Assembly (NCBI GenBank): GCA_021323855.1 | Contig: JAJPKE010000015.1 | Location: forward strand, 302,093 to 366,092 | Source: Chloroflexota bacterium | GTDB taxonomy: Bacteria > Chloroflexota > Ktedonobacteria > Ktedonobacterales > JADMIN01 | Direction of reading: 5' to 3' | DNA: 64,000 nucleotides | Shown here: in pieces, positions 39,440 through 47,987 of the stretch | How the letters are laid out: each line of letters opens with the position of its first letter | Numbering within the stretch: the stretch's first letter is position 1 | Translations under genes and position numbers: made by a program | Notes under the pieces: model-generated | Told to the model about the DNA's origin: nothing | Seen by the model: the letters and a program-made list of their open reading frames with translations, nothing else | The model's database searches: none

Positions 39440-40177
39440 TTATGCCGATGGCGTCTGAATGGTGACTGGCTTGCCGAAGTTGGAGAGATAGAAGGTGCGG
39501 ATGGTCTGGCTCGAATCGCCCTCTAACACTTTTCCCTGGAGCGACACGGAAAGCAACTGGTTATCCGTTTTGCTGATGCAGAACGCGGTGCCGTTGGCGT
39601 TACCTACCACCTGTGAGCCAAAAATCGGTGCAAGCTGCTCCTGGGTGATGTCGCCCGTCACTTTCCAGCAGGCGGTGCCGTTGGCGTTGCCGTCGCTGGC
39701 CTTACTGGGATTTTTGAGCGAGGTGAGCAGCGAGGAGATGCCATTCTGGGTATCGAAGATGCGCAGATAGCTGCTGAACTGGTCGGTTGAGACGAACTGC
39801 CCCGTCAGCGGGTCGGTGTACCATTCCTGGTCGCCGGAGATGATGAGCTGTATGCTTGCGGTGACGAAGCCAGCGTCAACATTCGCCGTTGCTTTGAGCT
39901 GGTCTGGCCGCTGCACATCGCCCGATGCGCTGGTGATGTTATAGCCGCCCGCTGGCACCTGGCCGGGATGTTGCACCGTCATTACGAAGTGAAAGGAGCT
40001 GGTGGAGTCGAACTTGTTGCGGGCGTTCTTGAGCAGCGTTGCCGTATCCGGCACGCTTTCGCCACACGCCGCCAGCATGCTAAGTGCCAGCAGCGCCAGC
40101 ATGGCACACACCGTCATCCACCGCCATCTCCCTGTGTTTCCTGCCCTGTGTCGTTTGGTTTTCCCGCTGTGTCGCAT
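39440..40177 (-). CDS. LppX/LprAFG-like lipoprotein, 245 aa
   Basis: A basic N-terminus, hydrophobic helix and lipobox MLAAC put the lipidated cysteine at residue 38. The mature part has the family features: an N-terminal ALLKNARNKFDSTSSFHFVM-like helix-strand (VPDTATLLKNARNKF), strands with LKATANV and SIQLIISGDQEWYTDPLTG, and a C-terminal FYLSNFGKPV. Family members bind acylated lipids in a pocket and work with an MFS exporter. The next gene is such an exporter, so the two likely act together. Confidence 0.82.
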   Translation of the reverse strand: MRHSGKTKRHRAGNTGRWRWMTVCAMLALLALSMLAACGESVPDTATLLKNARNKFDSTSSFHFVMTVQHPGQVPAGGYNITSASGDVQRPDQLKATANVDAGFVTASIQLIISGDQEWYTDPLTGQFVSTDQFSSYLRIFDTQNGISSLLTSLKNPSKASDGNANGTACWKVTGDITQEQLAPIFGSQVVGNANGTAFCISKTDNQLLSVSLQGKVLEGDSSQTIRTFYLSNFGKPVTIQTPSA

Positions 40178-40203
40178 ATATCACTTCACTTTCTGTTAGC
40201 GAA

Positions 40204-40232
40204 TCCATAGCTTGCGAGGAGTACCAGCGCAA
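40204..40232 (-). promoter_or_regulatory. Promoter of the lipoprotein-exporter operon
   Basis: Minus strand TTGCGC, 17-bp spacer, TATGGA, about 30 bases upstream of the lipoprotein ATG and downstream of the infC terminator. Confidence 0.45.
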
Positions 40233-40306
40233 TTCTGACGCCATTATCGCTGGTGGCTGGCGGCGCGTCAATGTGCGTATGTGCCGATATCTGCGCACAC
40301 GATACA

Positions 40307-40342
40307 CACAAAAAGCGGTCACCCAACACGGGGCAACCGCTT
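40307..40342 (-). terminator. Rho-independent terminator of infC
   Basis: Minus strand AAGCGGTTGCCC, loop, GGGTGACCGCTT followed by TTT. The outer 7 bp pair perfectly and the U-run follows at once. It ends about 75 bases after the infC stop. Confidence 0.8.
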
Positions 40343-40417
40343 CACCAGAGCCTCTGTGGTGTCAGATAGGACACCTGCGTGCATCAACGTGGCACGACAA
40401 TCAGGGCGCTATATCGC

Positions 40418-41122
40418 TTACATGGTATCCACCTGAGCAGATGGTTCCTCATTCTGCCCGGCGGCAACCTCACCGGCGTCAGCCGTTTCGTCGGTATCAG
40501 GGGCGGCGTCAGCCACAGCAGCGGCGGTGCGCTTCCCATCCTTCCGATCACGAGCCTGTGGCGCCGTCTTCTTGGGCGGTTCCCACCCAGGCGCGCGTGA
40601 CACGATCATGGTAATCATACGTCCTTCCATGATCGGCGGGCGTTCCAGCGCCGCGACTCCTTTGAGTTCCGCAATCACGCGATCCAGCACAACGCGACCC
40701 AATTCCGGATGGGCCATTTCGCGCCCACGGAATATGACACTGACCTTGACCTTATCCCCTTCGCCTAGGAACTCCTCGATCTTGCGCACTTTGACGCCAA
40801 GATCGTGTTCATCAGTGCGGGGACGCATACGAATTTCTTTGAGTTCGACGGTCTTTTGGTGCTTGCGGGCTTCGTTTTCTTTCTTGGCCTGCTCATACTT
40901 GAAGCGGCCCCAGTCCATCAATTTGCAGACCGGAGGAACCGCCATCGGCGAAACCTCGACCAGATCAACGTTCCGCTCGCGCGCAAGCGCCAGAGCCTGC
41001 CCTGATGACATGACGCCGATGGGTTTGCCATCTTCATCAATCAGGCGGACCTCACGCGCACGAACGCGCTCATTGACTCGCGTTTCCCGAGGCCGATTGT
41101 CGCCTCGAAAATCCCTGTTGAT
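40418..41122 (-). CDS. infC: Translation initiation factor IF-3, probable AUC start, 234 aa
   Basis: Both IF-3 domains are present: N-terminal VRAREVRLIDEDGKPIGVM and C-terminal RPRTDEHDLGVKVRKIEEFL, VIFRGREMAHPELG. The last 50 residues form an Ala/Asp/Glu-rich tail beyond the usual end. The start is taken as ATC at 41122-41120 because GGAGG ends seven bases before it; the upstream ATG (41167) would place that site inside the gene, and the TTG at 41128 is one base from it. Non-AUG starts in infC are known to allow IF-3 to repress its own synthesis. rpmI-rplT lie 11 kb away, not adjacent. Confidence 0.85.
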   Translation of the reverse strand: MNRDFRGDNRPRETRVNERVRAREVRLIDEDGKPIGVMSSGQALALARERNVDLVEVSPMAVPPVCKLMDWGRFKYEQAKKENEARKHQKTVELKEIRMRPRTDEHDLGVKVRKIEEFLGEGDKVKVSVIFRGREMAHPELGRVVLDRVIAELKGVAALERPPIMEGRMITMIVSRAPGWEPPKKTAPQARDRKDGKRTAAAVADAAPDTDETADAGEVAAGQNEEPSAQVDTM

Positions 41123-41273
41123 ACTCAAGCCTCCCTTGTGAAATGCAACACAACCGTTTGTTTCCACATTTGCCGGCCACTAGACTGGAAAGCATGTCAT
41201 CATTTTGCCAGCAGCAACCGAGCCATCGGAGGAAACACAGACTGCCACCAGTGACAGCCTACGGTTATGTATC

Positions 41274-41303
41274 AGTGTAGCACATGCTACCCCTGCGTCA
41301 CAA
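41274..41303 (-). promoter_or_regulatory. Promoter of infC
   Basis: Minus strand TTGTGA, 18-bp spacer, TACACT; the leader would be about 145 bases long. Confidence 0.55.
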
Positions 41304-41332
41304 GGGAAAATTGCGGAAAATGCAAGGTTTTA

Positions 41333-42217
41333 TCAGGCTTTACGCCCGGTAGATCGCCACAACTCTTCGAGGAAGCCGATGCAGGCCAATCCAACGGCGG
41401 TCGCCACGCCAATGCCGAGCAGCGCCTGCCAGCCGCTATCAGCCGCTTGGCTGGTGGTGAGAGTGGATGATGCCATTGCTCGTTCGCGGTCCTGCCCAGG
41501 TGTGTAAGGCGCAAGCGGCGTAACGCCAGGCTTTGCGCGTGCGGCCACCAGCGATTTGCTGGCGACGCGCGCACCTTTCGCGGACTGCGGCGCCAGCACG
41601 AGTTCTGGCTGGCAATAGCGGTGAAAGATATCGGCTGGCGTAATCAGCGCCGGATCATATTCCCAGATGAAGCCGCCGCGCTCCAATGCCCGCGCCACCA
41701 GTTCCCCGGATGAGTAGCAAAGATTTTCGCGCATAACCAGCGAACGGCGCTCCAGGAAATCGCGCAGCGCCGCCGGGCCCCGCAGGCGCGCCAGATACGA
41801 GCGCGGCGCAGTGCTGAAGATAGTATGCGCCGCCTGCCACAGACGCCCGGAGACGCTGACGCTGCCCTTTGCGCGCAGCAGGTGGAGCGCATAGCCTGCG
41901 ACCTCCTGGCGGCTTCCCTCGCGCACCTCGACATAGCCGATCCAGCAGGGTTTACCAGCATCCAGATAGCGTTGGACGCTGGAGACGCGAAACGCGCGTC
42001 CATCGCTCAGAAACGACGGATTGGCCTCGATGATGGTACCCCGCTCATCAATGATGACAGCCGCATGATTGATTCTGCTCGCGGTGGCAACGCCCAGTAG
42101 CCACGCCATCCCTTCGCCGCTGGATGTGAGCAAGAAATCACCGGGGCGGAATGTCTGCCCGGCATCGTGCGCGGAAAGGCGGCGCAGAATCGCTCTGCCA
42201 CGCTGGGACACTCGCAT
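41333..42217 (-). CDS. Permuted papain-fold (YiiX/NlpC-P60-like) protein with C-terminal anchor, 294 aa
   Basis: The order His then Cys marks a permuted NlpC/P60 fold: RINHAAVIID (His about 51) with ANPSFL, and later ENLCYSSGELVARAL (Cys about 167). Family members are amidases or acyltransferases acting on peptidoglycan or lipids. Residues 200-260 are a Pro/Ala-rich linker, and a transmembrane helix near 266-285 anchors the C-terminus. There is no signal peptide, so the catalytic part is probably cytoplasmic. Confidence 0.7.
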   Translation of the reverse strand: MRVSQRGRAILRRLSAHDAGQTFRPGDFLLTSSGEGMAWLLGVATASRINHAAVIIDERGTIIEANPSFLSDGRAFRVSSVQRYLDAGKPCWIGYVEVREGSRQEVAGYALHLLRAKGSVSVSGRLWQAAHTIFSTAPRSYLARLRGPAALRDFLERRSLVMRENLCYSSGELVARALERGGFIWEYDPALITPADIFHRYCQPELVLAPQSAKGARVASKSLVAARAKPGVTPLAPYTPGQDRERAMASSTLTTSQAADSGWQALLGIGVATAVGLACIGFLEELWRSTGRKA

Positions 42218-42519
42218 CTCGACCTCTCCTACAATGTAGCTTCAGTGGTAGCTGGCGCTCTGAGTGAACGCTGCTTCTCAACCTGTGCAACGGCTCTGCC
42301 GTAGCGATGTAACAGCGCGGCGTGAAAATCGGGAGATGCTGCATGATGGGCTGGCATCTTTGGGCTACGCGCTCGCGTTTCGCGTTCTGCGCGTTCTGCG
42401 CGTCTGTGCCCGCTCCTCGCCGCAGTGCAAGTGTAGCAGAAAACACCACGTTACGCAGCATGTATTTGGATGACAATGAGTGTCGTGAGAACGCTTGAGC
42501 GGAAAGGGTGGTCCTTAGC
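42218..42519. other. Divergent intergenic region, nothing identified
   Basis: This 302-bp gap between the papain-fold and nucleotidyltransferase genes has runs of alternating CGCGTT/CTGCGC near 42370-42400 but no gene or convincing promoter. Confidence 0.4.
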
Positions 42520-43338
42520 ATGACAACCGATGACGCGAAAAATACTAGCTATCCTGGCAGCGAAGAACATCAGCGCCTTCTGGCAGCGATTGTGCGCCGG
42601 TATGCCGAAGATGCGCGAGTGCGCGCCATCATCATCTTTGGCTCAGTTGGGCGGGGCAATTGGGACGCTTATTCTGATCTGGACCTCGATATCATCCTGG
42701 TTGATGACGTTTCAGTGGATGCGGTGGCGGAGGTGCGAACGCTAGAAACAGCCTTTGCGGCGATTGGCGAGGAGCTAGCGATCATCATTCCTAAGCGCGA
42801 GGACGAGGCCGATGTCGTGCTGGTGTCGCTACGAGAACTCTCGCTGCGCTATCACACGCTTGCCATGACCAGCCCCAACATCATCGAAAGCATGCGTGTG
42901 CTGGCGGGTACGCTGGACCACGCAACCATCGCGGCAGCTGGCGCGGCAAACCAGCATGATGACAACACGCCGCCAGGTCAACTGGTGGATCGTTGCGTGC
43001 GGCAGGTGGTGGAGGCACTGGTGGCGCTACAGCGGAACCGGCTCTGGTTCGCTGTCGAGTTCTTGCACGACATACGTGCGCTGCTGATCGAGCTATTCGG
43101 GGTGTCGCATGGCGCTGTACGCGCGCTCCACACCTTCCAGGCGCAGGCCGATGCTGAACTGCATGACAAACTGGGTGCGACGCTACCCCTCTATAGTCTC
43201 GACTCAGCCCGGATCTGCCTCCTGCGAAGTATTGCCTTGCTCGAAGACGATCTGCCGGCTTTTACCGCTGGAATGGTTGCGCTGGATGACAGGCATCGCG
43301 CACTTCTACGCCAGGTGAAAGCGCACCTGGCAGTGTAG
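42520..43338 (+). CDS. Nucleotidyltransferase-domain protein, 272 aa
   Basis: The minimal nucleotidyltransferase signature is intact: IIIFGSVGRGNWDAYSDLDLDIILV, in which GS, the DxD pair and a later acidic strand are seen. The C-terminal half is helical, like a substrate-binding or HEPN-type bundle (FAVEFLHDIRALLIELFG). Relatives modify antibiotics (adenylyltransferases) or act as toxins; no partner gene is adjacent to choose. ATG 42520 has GGAAAGGG 11 bases upstream. Confidence 0.75.
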   Translation: MTTDDAKNTSYPGSEEHQRLLAAIVRRYAEDARVRAIIIFGSVGRGNWDAYSDLDLDIILVDDVSVDAVAEVRTLETAFAAIGEELAIIIPKREDEADVVLVSLRELSLRYHTLAMTSPNIIESMRVLAGTLDHATIAAAGAANQHDDNTPPGQLVDRCVRQVVEALVALQRNRLWFAVEFLHDIRALLIELFGVSHGAVRALHTFQAQADAELHDKLGATLPLYSLDSARICLLRSIALLEDDLPAFTAGMVALDDRHRALLRQVKAHLAV

Positions 43339-43351
43339 TCGCGGCAGTAAG

Positions 43352-43500
43352 TGGTGTGGTGTACTCGCGGCAATAAATTGCCGACGCACACACGAAGGGC
43401 TGAAGCCCAGTCATCCGCGAGCCAAACCTGGACTTCAGTCCGCTTACCGTGCGCCGGCTCTTTAGAGCCGCGTTGCCGTGCGCCGGCTCTTTAGAGCCGC
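43352..43500. repeat. Family-B repeat cluster with tandem duplication
   Basis: CGCGGCAATAAATTGCCGACG, GGGCTGAAGCCC, GGACTTCAGTCC, then GTGCGCCGGCTCTTTAGAGCCGC twice in tandem (about 43446-43500). Lies between convergent genes. Confidence 0.75.
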
Positions 43501-43508
43501 CACCCTTG

Positions 43509-44288
43509 TTATGTCGTTGGCGCGGCTGGTCCCTGCGGCCAGTTTTGCTGATCTGGCGCGGTCTCGTCCTGCTGGCGCGCCTCCTCCGACGCATCCGAGG
43601 GGCGGAAGAAGCCACGCAGGCGGTCTGTCAGCGAAGGCTCCGCTTTATCGCCGTCAGCCGACAAGGTGCTGTCTGCGCTAATCGGTTCCGTGGGCGCGTT
43701 GGCAGCCCTGGCCGCGTTGGTTTGCGTCGGTTGCGTCGGCTGCATTGGAGCCACCGACGACGAGGCGGCGTTTGTGGCGGGTATTTCCGTTCCTGGTGTG
43801 GCAGTCGTCGGCGCGCTTGTTGCGGCGCTGGCCCGGGTTGTAGGCGTCATTGGTGGCGTCGTGGCCATAGAATCTGGTGCAGTTGTCGTTGGCGCGGTTG
43901 CCATCGTCGCGGCCTGGCGACGCAGCCAGTCACGCTCAGAGGTTACCTGCTGGTTCTCCGCCGCCAATTGCTCGCGCTCGATCTGAAGCTGGTGATGCTC
44001 GGCTTGCAGTTGCACGTGCTGGGCGCGCAACCCGTTCATCTCTTCTTCCAGACGCGAATAATCCCGGCGCAATCCCCTGCCGCGCCAGCCTGCGGCCACG
44101 CGACCAGGAGTAAGGAGAATGAACCCCAGGATCAGGCCGAGGATGGCTCCGGCAAGGGCTATCAATCCAGTAGTGCTGCGAAAGTTAACCCCCAGGAAGC
44201 TCATAGTCTGCGACGTGGCATTCTGAAAGACGAAGATGACGACTGCGGCGACAATAATAATCCCGATGATGAACGATAGGACACGCAT
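43509..44288 (-). CDS. LapA-domain membrane protein with coiled coil, 259 aa
   Basis: Two transmembrane helices (residues 4-20 and 40-60) with VFVFQNATSQTMSFLGVNF between them are the LapA (DUF1049) pattern, here cytoplasmic-facing on both ends. A coiled coil follows (about 75-125, LEEEMNGLRAQHVQLQAEHH), then a Thr/Ala/Pro-rich disordered tail. LapA in E. coli helps control lipopolysaccharide synthesis; a role in an organism without it is unclear. AAAGGAGG sits eight bases before the ATG. Confidence 0.75.
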   Translation of the reverse strand: MRVLSFIIGIIIVAAVVIFVFQNATSQTMSFLGVNFRSTTGLIALAGAILGLILGFILLTPGRVAAGWRGRGLRRDYSRLEEEMNGLRAQHVQLQAEHHQLQIEREQLAAENQQVTSERDWLRRQAATMATAPTTTAPDSMATTPPMTPTTRASAATSAPTTATPGTEIPATNAASSSVAPMQPTQPTQTNAARAANAPTEPISADSTLSADGDKAEPSLTDRLRGFFRPSDASEEARQQDETAPDQQNWPQGPAAPTT

Positions 44289-44457
44289 AGCGTGTGCCTC
44301 CTTTCGTTGCGCATTCCCATGCCGTGAAGAACATTTCCCTGTTGAAATCAGTATTCACGGTTGCTGAAGATGGGATTGCACAATGTATGCCACACCGGAA
44401 GCGACGCGGATATGTTGGGGATATAGGTGCATGAAGAGGAGCAGGAGAGGGGGTGGA

Positions 44458-44952
44458 CTATAGCCTGAGCGTGGCTATCAGGCGTTTGGAGTGGAGCAAC
44501 AGGTCCAGCGCGGCTAGTGGCGACGGACAGACGATCATTGCCGCATCGGCGGCAGCTCGCGCCAACCCCTCTAGACCCAGTATGGCGATGCTGAGCGTCG
44601 CCTGCTGAAGCATCAGCGCATCATTGGCGCCATTGCCCACAGCGATCACCTGCTTCGCGCCGAGTTGCACGACATACGCCGCTTTATCTGTGCCGGTGGC
44701 AATGGGTTGCCAGTGCGGCGTAGCGGCGACGCCTGCCGCCTGAAACGCCGCCACCAGCCGCTCTTTGGCGATATCCAGGCCACCATGCGTGCCTGCCGTC
44801 AGGATGTGCAAGTCGAGCGACTGGCCAAGCTGCGCCAGCCGCTCCGGCACATCATCCAGAAAGACGCCATCGCAGGCCAGCGTGCCGTTGAAGTCGCAGA
44901 CCAGGTGCCGCAATTCCAGCGTCTCGCGCCCCGGTATTTCGATATGGAGCAT
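44458..44952 (-). CDS. HAD-superfamily soluble P-type-ATPase-like phosphatase, 164 aa
   Basis: CDFNGTLACDG is HAD motif I in the form seen in P-type ATPases and their soluble relatives. LHILTAGTHGG is motif II and AVGNGANDALMLQQA the metal-binding motif. No cap domain, so it is a small cytoplasmic phosphatase of unknown substrate. ATG 44952 begins the homology; the longer frame upstream is encoded by repeats. Confidence 0.75.
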   Translation of the reverse strand: MLHIEIPGRETLELRHLVCDFNGTLACDGVFLDDVPERLAQLGQSLDLHILTAGTHGGLDIAKERLVAAFQAAGVAATPHWQPIATGTDKAAYVVQLGAKQVIAVGNGANDALMLQQATLSIAILGLEGLARAAADAAMIVCPSPLAALDLLLHSKRLIATLRL

Positions 44953-44974
44953 GCGTGTGTGTCTTTCTGGTGGA

Positions 44975-45130
44975 AGCCCCCAGCCCCTCCCCCGTGCGCG
45001 GGAGAGGGGAGCCAGAGGCGGCGCAGACAGGCTATCTGGCGCGGGGACGCGACAGGTGCCTGATCCGAACCTGCGGAGGCGGGTTTCGCGGCTGAAAGCC
45101 ACCCAGGCGCGGATTCATCCTCTGGCCATC
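44975..45130. repeat. Family-A palindrome next to a family-C repeat
   Basis: 44975-45012 is a family-A unit (CCCCCAGCCCCTCCCCCG, TGCGCGGGAGAGGGG). 45055-45130 (GTGCCTGATCCGAACCTGCG, GTTTCGCGGCTGAAAGCC) closely matches the reverse complement of 63304-63381 and defines family C. Confidence 0.75.
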
Positions 45131-45148
45131 GTTCGCCGCTGGAATATA

Positions 45149-47782
45149 TTATCCACGCAGCTTCGCGCCGAAGCGTTGGCGCAAGGCTGAGAGAATCGCC
45201 GCCTGCGTCTTTTCGATCTCCTGGTCCGTCAGCGTGCGGTCCGGCGCTTGATAGGTGAGCGCGAAGGCGAGGCTCTTCTTGCCCTCCGGCACACCCTCGC
45301 CGGTGTAGACATCAAAGAGGCGCACATCGCGCACCAATGCGCCACCGCCCGCCTGAATCGTTTCGCTGACCTCGGCGGCGGGCGCATCGGCGGCGACGAG
45401 AACCGCCAGATCGCGCTGCGCGGCGGGATAACGCGGAATGGCAGCGTGCTTCACTACCTCTGGCACGACGCTAAAGAGCCGTTCCAGGTCCATTTCCAGC
45501 AGGTAGGTGCGCTCGCTCAGATCGAAGCGGTCGGCTACCTCTGGATGAACTTCGCCCAGCACGGCTACCGTCTTCCAGATGACCTCCGCTGGCGTGGCGC
45601 CTGCGGATTGTCCAGCAGCCTCATCGCTTATCATGGCGACTTCCAGGCGTGCGCAACGGCCTGGGTGGAAGGTTGGATGCTGCGCGGGCACGAAACGATA
45701 GCGCGCAACCATTAGACCATCGAGCAGCGTCTCGGCGATGCCCTTGAGATCGTAGAAATCGGCGTCGCGGTCGTCGCCCAGCCAGGTGTGAGCCAGTGGC
45801 CCCGCCAGCGCGATGCCCAGCGTGCGCCGTTCCTGCGCGCCGCCGGTGCCGTCGGCCAGTTCAGGCGTCGGCAGGTAGCGACGGCCAAGCTCGAAGAGCC
45901 AGAGGCCGGTATCCTCATGCTTGCTGTTCTCGCGGATGGTGTTCAGCAGGCCGGACATCAACGTCAGTCGCAGCGAATCTAGCTCCGTGGAGAGTGGATT
46001 GCGCAGCGTAATCGCCGGTAGCCGCTCGGCAATCGCCTCGATCTGGCGGCGTTCCAGTGCGCGCGTGCTGGCAGCGGTCGTTGTGATTGCGCCATTGGTA
46101 GCGTTGCCTGTGTCGCGCTCGTCGGCTCCCGTCACCGGCGCCGTCAGCAGTAGCTCTTCGCCTGCATCGGCGCCGCGCAGCAGCTTCGCCATCGTCAGGC
46201 GATTGGTCAGCGAATAGGTAAGGATTTCCGTCAGGCCGGCGCCCACCAGAATGTCGCGGATGCGGTCCTCACGAGCGAACCAGTCGTCAGGCAGCGGCTC
46301 CGGCAGCGGACCAACGGGAATGGTGCTGGGGATGCGGTCGAAGCCAGCGATGCGCGCCACCTCTTCTACCAGGTCCGCGCTCTCCTCCACGTCGCCGCGC
46401 CAGGTCGGCACCGTCACCAGCAGCGCCTCATCCGCGCCCTCGCCACCATCACGCACGCCGAAGCCCAACCCTTGCAGGTTCTCGATGCACTCGTTGCGCG
46501 TCACCGTCATGCCCGTCAGCCATTCCACCTGGCTCGGCAGGAAGGGAATCTCACGCGGCGTCACCGGCTCTGGATAGAAGTCGAGGCGTCCGCGTGCCAC
46601 CTCACCACCGGCAAGCTCTGTGATGAGATGCGCGGCGCGGTCAATGGCAATGGCGGTCAGCTCGATATCGGGATTCTTCTCGAAACGCCCCGATGATTCA
46701 GTGCGCAGGCCGAGTGTGACCGAGGTGCGCCGCACGTTGGTTGGCTTGAAGTGAGCCGCTTCAAGAATCAGGTTGGTGGTATTGTCATCTACCTCCACAC
46801 GCTCGCCGCCGAAGATACCAGCGATGACATTCGGCCCAGCGGGATCGGTGATGAGCAGCATCTCCGGCGTCAACTGGCGCGTGACGCTATCCAGCGTGGT
46901 CAGTGTCTCGCCAGGGTCCGCGCGGCGCACGATGATGGTGTGGTCGGCCACCTTGTCGTAGTCGAAGGCATGCAGCGGCTGGCCGAGTTCCAACATCACA
47001 TAGTTCGTGACATCCACGACATTATTGATTGGCCGCATTCCAGCCAGGATCAGCCGTTCCGCCAGCCATTGTGGCGAGGGACCGATCTTCACGCCGCGCA
47101 CAACTCGCGCCGTGTAGCGCGGGCAGAGGTCGGCGTCGCGCACCTCCAGCTTCATCAGCTTATTGGCGGCTGTACCTTTCTCTCTCAGCGCCGTCTGCGG
47201 CAGGTGCAGTTCTTTGCCGGTGAAGGCGGAGACCTCGCGCGCCACGCCGGTGACACAGAAGAGGTCGCCCCGGTGCGCCTTGATGTCGAGGTCAATCACC
47301 GGCTCACCGACGATCTGCGCCAGCGGCACGCCCAGCGGCGTATCCGGCGGCAGGATGTAGATACCTGAATGATCGTCGCTGAGGCCAAGCTCACGCGGGG
47401 AGCAGAGCATGCCCTGCGACAGCACGCCCATCTTCTTCTTCTCGGCAATGGTGATGCCGCCGACCTTCGCGCCGAGGGTCGCCAGCGGCACGCGGTCGTG
47501 CAGCCGGATATTGGGCGCGCCACAGACGACGCTCAACTCTTTGCCGTCGCCGGTGGTCACGCGGGTCGCGTTAAGGTGGTCCGACCCTTTGATGGGTTCC
47601 AGCCAGACGATTTCAGCAGTGACAATGCCGTCCCAGGTGTCGAGTTCGCCGGTGGCAAGGTTCGCTTTGCCGTATACCACGCGGTCCACTTCCAGGCCGG
47701 CCATCGTCAGGCGTTCGGCCAGCACATCGGGACTCAGCTCGCTATCAACGTAGCTTCTCAGCCAGGTATAGGGTATCAACAT
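45149..47782 (-). CDS. pheT: Phenylalanyl-tRNA synthetase beta subunit, 877 aa
   Basis: Starts MLIPYTWLRSYVD. It contains the tRNA-binding EMAP-like domain (about 45-155, SDHLNATRVTTGDGKELSVVCGAPN), B3/B4 editing domain (YTARVVRGVKIGPSPQWLAERL), B5 domain, the catalytic-like core (LRNPLSTELDSLRLTLMSGLL) and a C-terminal anticodon-binding-like domain (PRYPAAQRDLAVLV). It charges tRNA-Phe as a heterotetramer with PheS. GAGGAG sits seven bases before ATG. hom lies between it and pheS, which is unusual. Confidence 0.95.
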   Translation of the reverse strand: MLIPYTWLRSYVDSELSPDVLAERLTMAGLEVDRVVYGKANLATGELDTWDGIVTAEIVWLEPIKGSDHLNATRVTTGDGKELSVVCGAPNIRLHDRVPLATLGAKVGGITIAEKKKMGVLSQGMLCSPRELGLSDDHSGIYILPPDTPLGVPLAQIVGEPVIDLDIKAHRGDLFCVTGVAREVSAFTGKELHLPQTALREKGTAANKLMKLEVRDADLCPRYTARVVRGVKIGPSPQWLAERLILAGMRPINNVVDVTNYVMLELGQPLHAFDYDKVADHTIIVRRADPGETLTTLDSVTRQLTPEMLLITDPAGPNVIAGIFGGERVEVDDNTTNLILEAAHFKPTNVRRTSVTLGLRTESSGRFEKNPDIELTAIAIDRAAHLITELAGGEVARGRLDFYPEPVTPREIPFLPSQVEWLTGMTVTRNECIENLQGLGFGVRDGGEGADEALLVTVPTWRGDVEESADLVEEVARIAGFDRIPSTIPVGPLPEPLPDDWFAREDRIRDILVGAGLTEILTYSLTNRLTMAKLLRGADAGEELLLTAPVTGADERDTGNATNGAITTTAASTRALERRQIEAIAERLPAITLRNPLSTELDSLRLTLMSGLLNTIRENSKHEDTGLWLFELGRRYLPTPELADGTGGAQERRTLGIALAGPLAHTWLGDDRDADFYDLKGIAETLLDGLMVARYRFVPAQHPTFHPGRCARLEVAMISDEAAGQSAGATPAEVIWKTVAVLGEVHPEVADRFDLSERTYLLEMDLERLFSVVPEVVKHAAIPRYPAAQRDLAVLVAADAPAAEVSETIQAGGGALVRDVRLFDVYTGEGVPEGKKSLAFALTYQAPDRTLTDQEIEKTQAAILSALRQRFGAKLRG

Positions 47783-47800
47783 GTAAGTACTCCTCTATGA

Positions 47801-47987
47801 GACCTCACCCCCTACCCCCTCTCCCGCGAGGAGAGGGGCCGTGGGCGGAGTGTTGTCGTCAGTGGGCAACTTCTCGTGTTCTGTCGTGCCCGCTTGATAG
47901 GATGGCCCAGCACCGGAACGCCGGCCCGTGTGCCCCACGATCCCCTCTCCTATGGGAGAGGGGTGCCCGAAGGGCGGGGTGAGGTCT
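47801..47987. repeat. Composite family-A element with terminal inverted repeats
   Basis: GACCTCACCCCCTACCCC ... at the left and GGGGTGAGGTC at the right enclose two hairpins (CTCTCCCGCGAGGAGAG and CTCTCCTATGGGAGAG) and a short core. The same composite, about 150 bp long, lies inside lysC at 60788-60941. The layout resembles a MITE. Its right end overlaps the end of hom. Confidence 0.85.
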
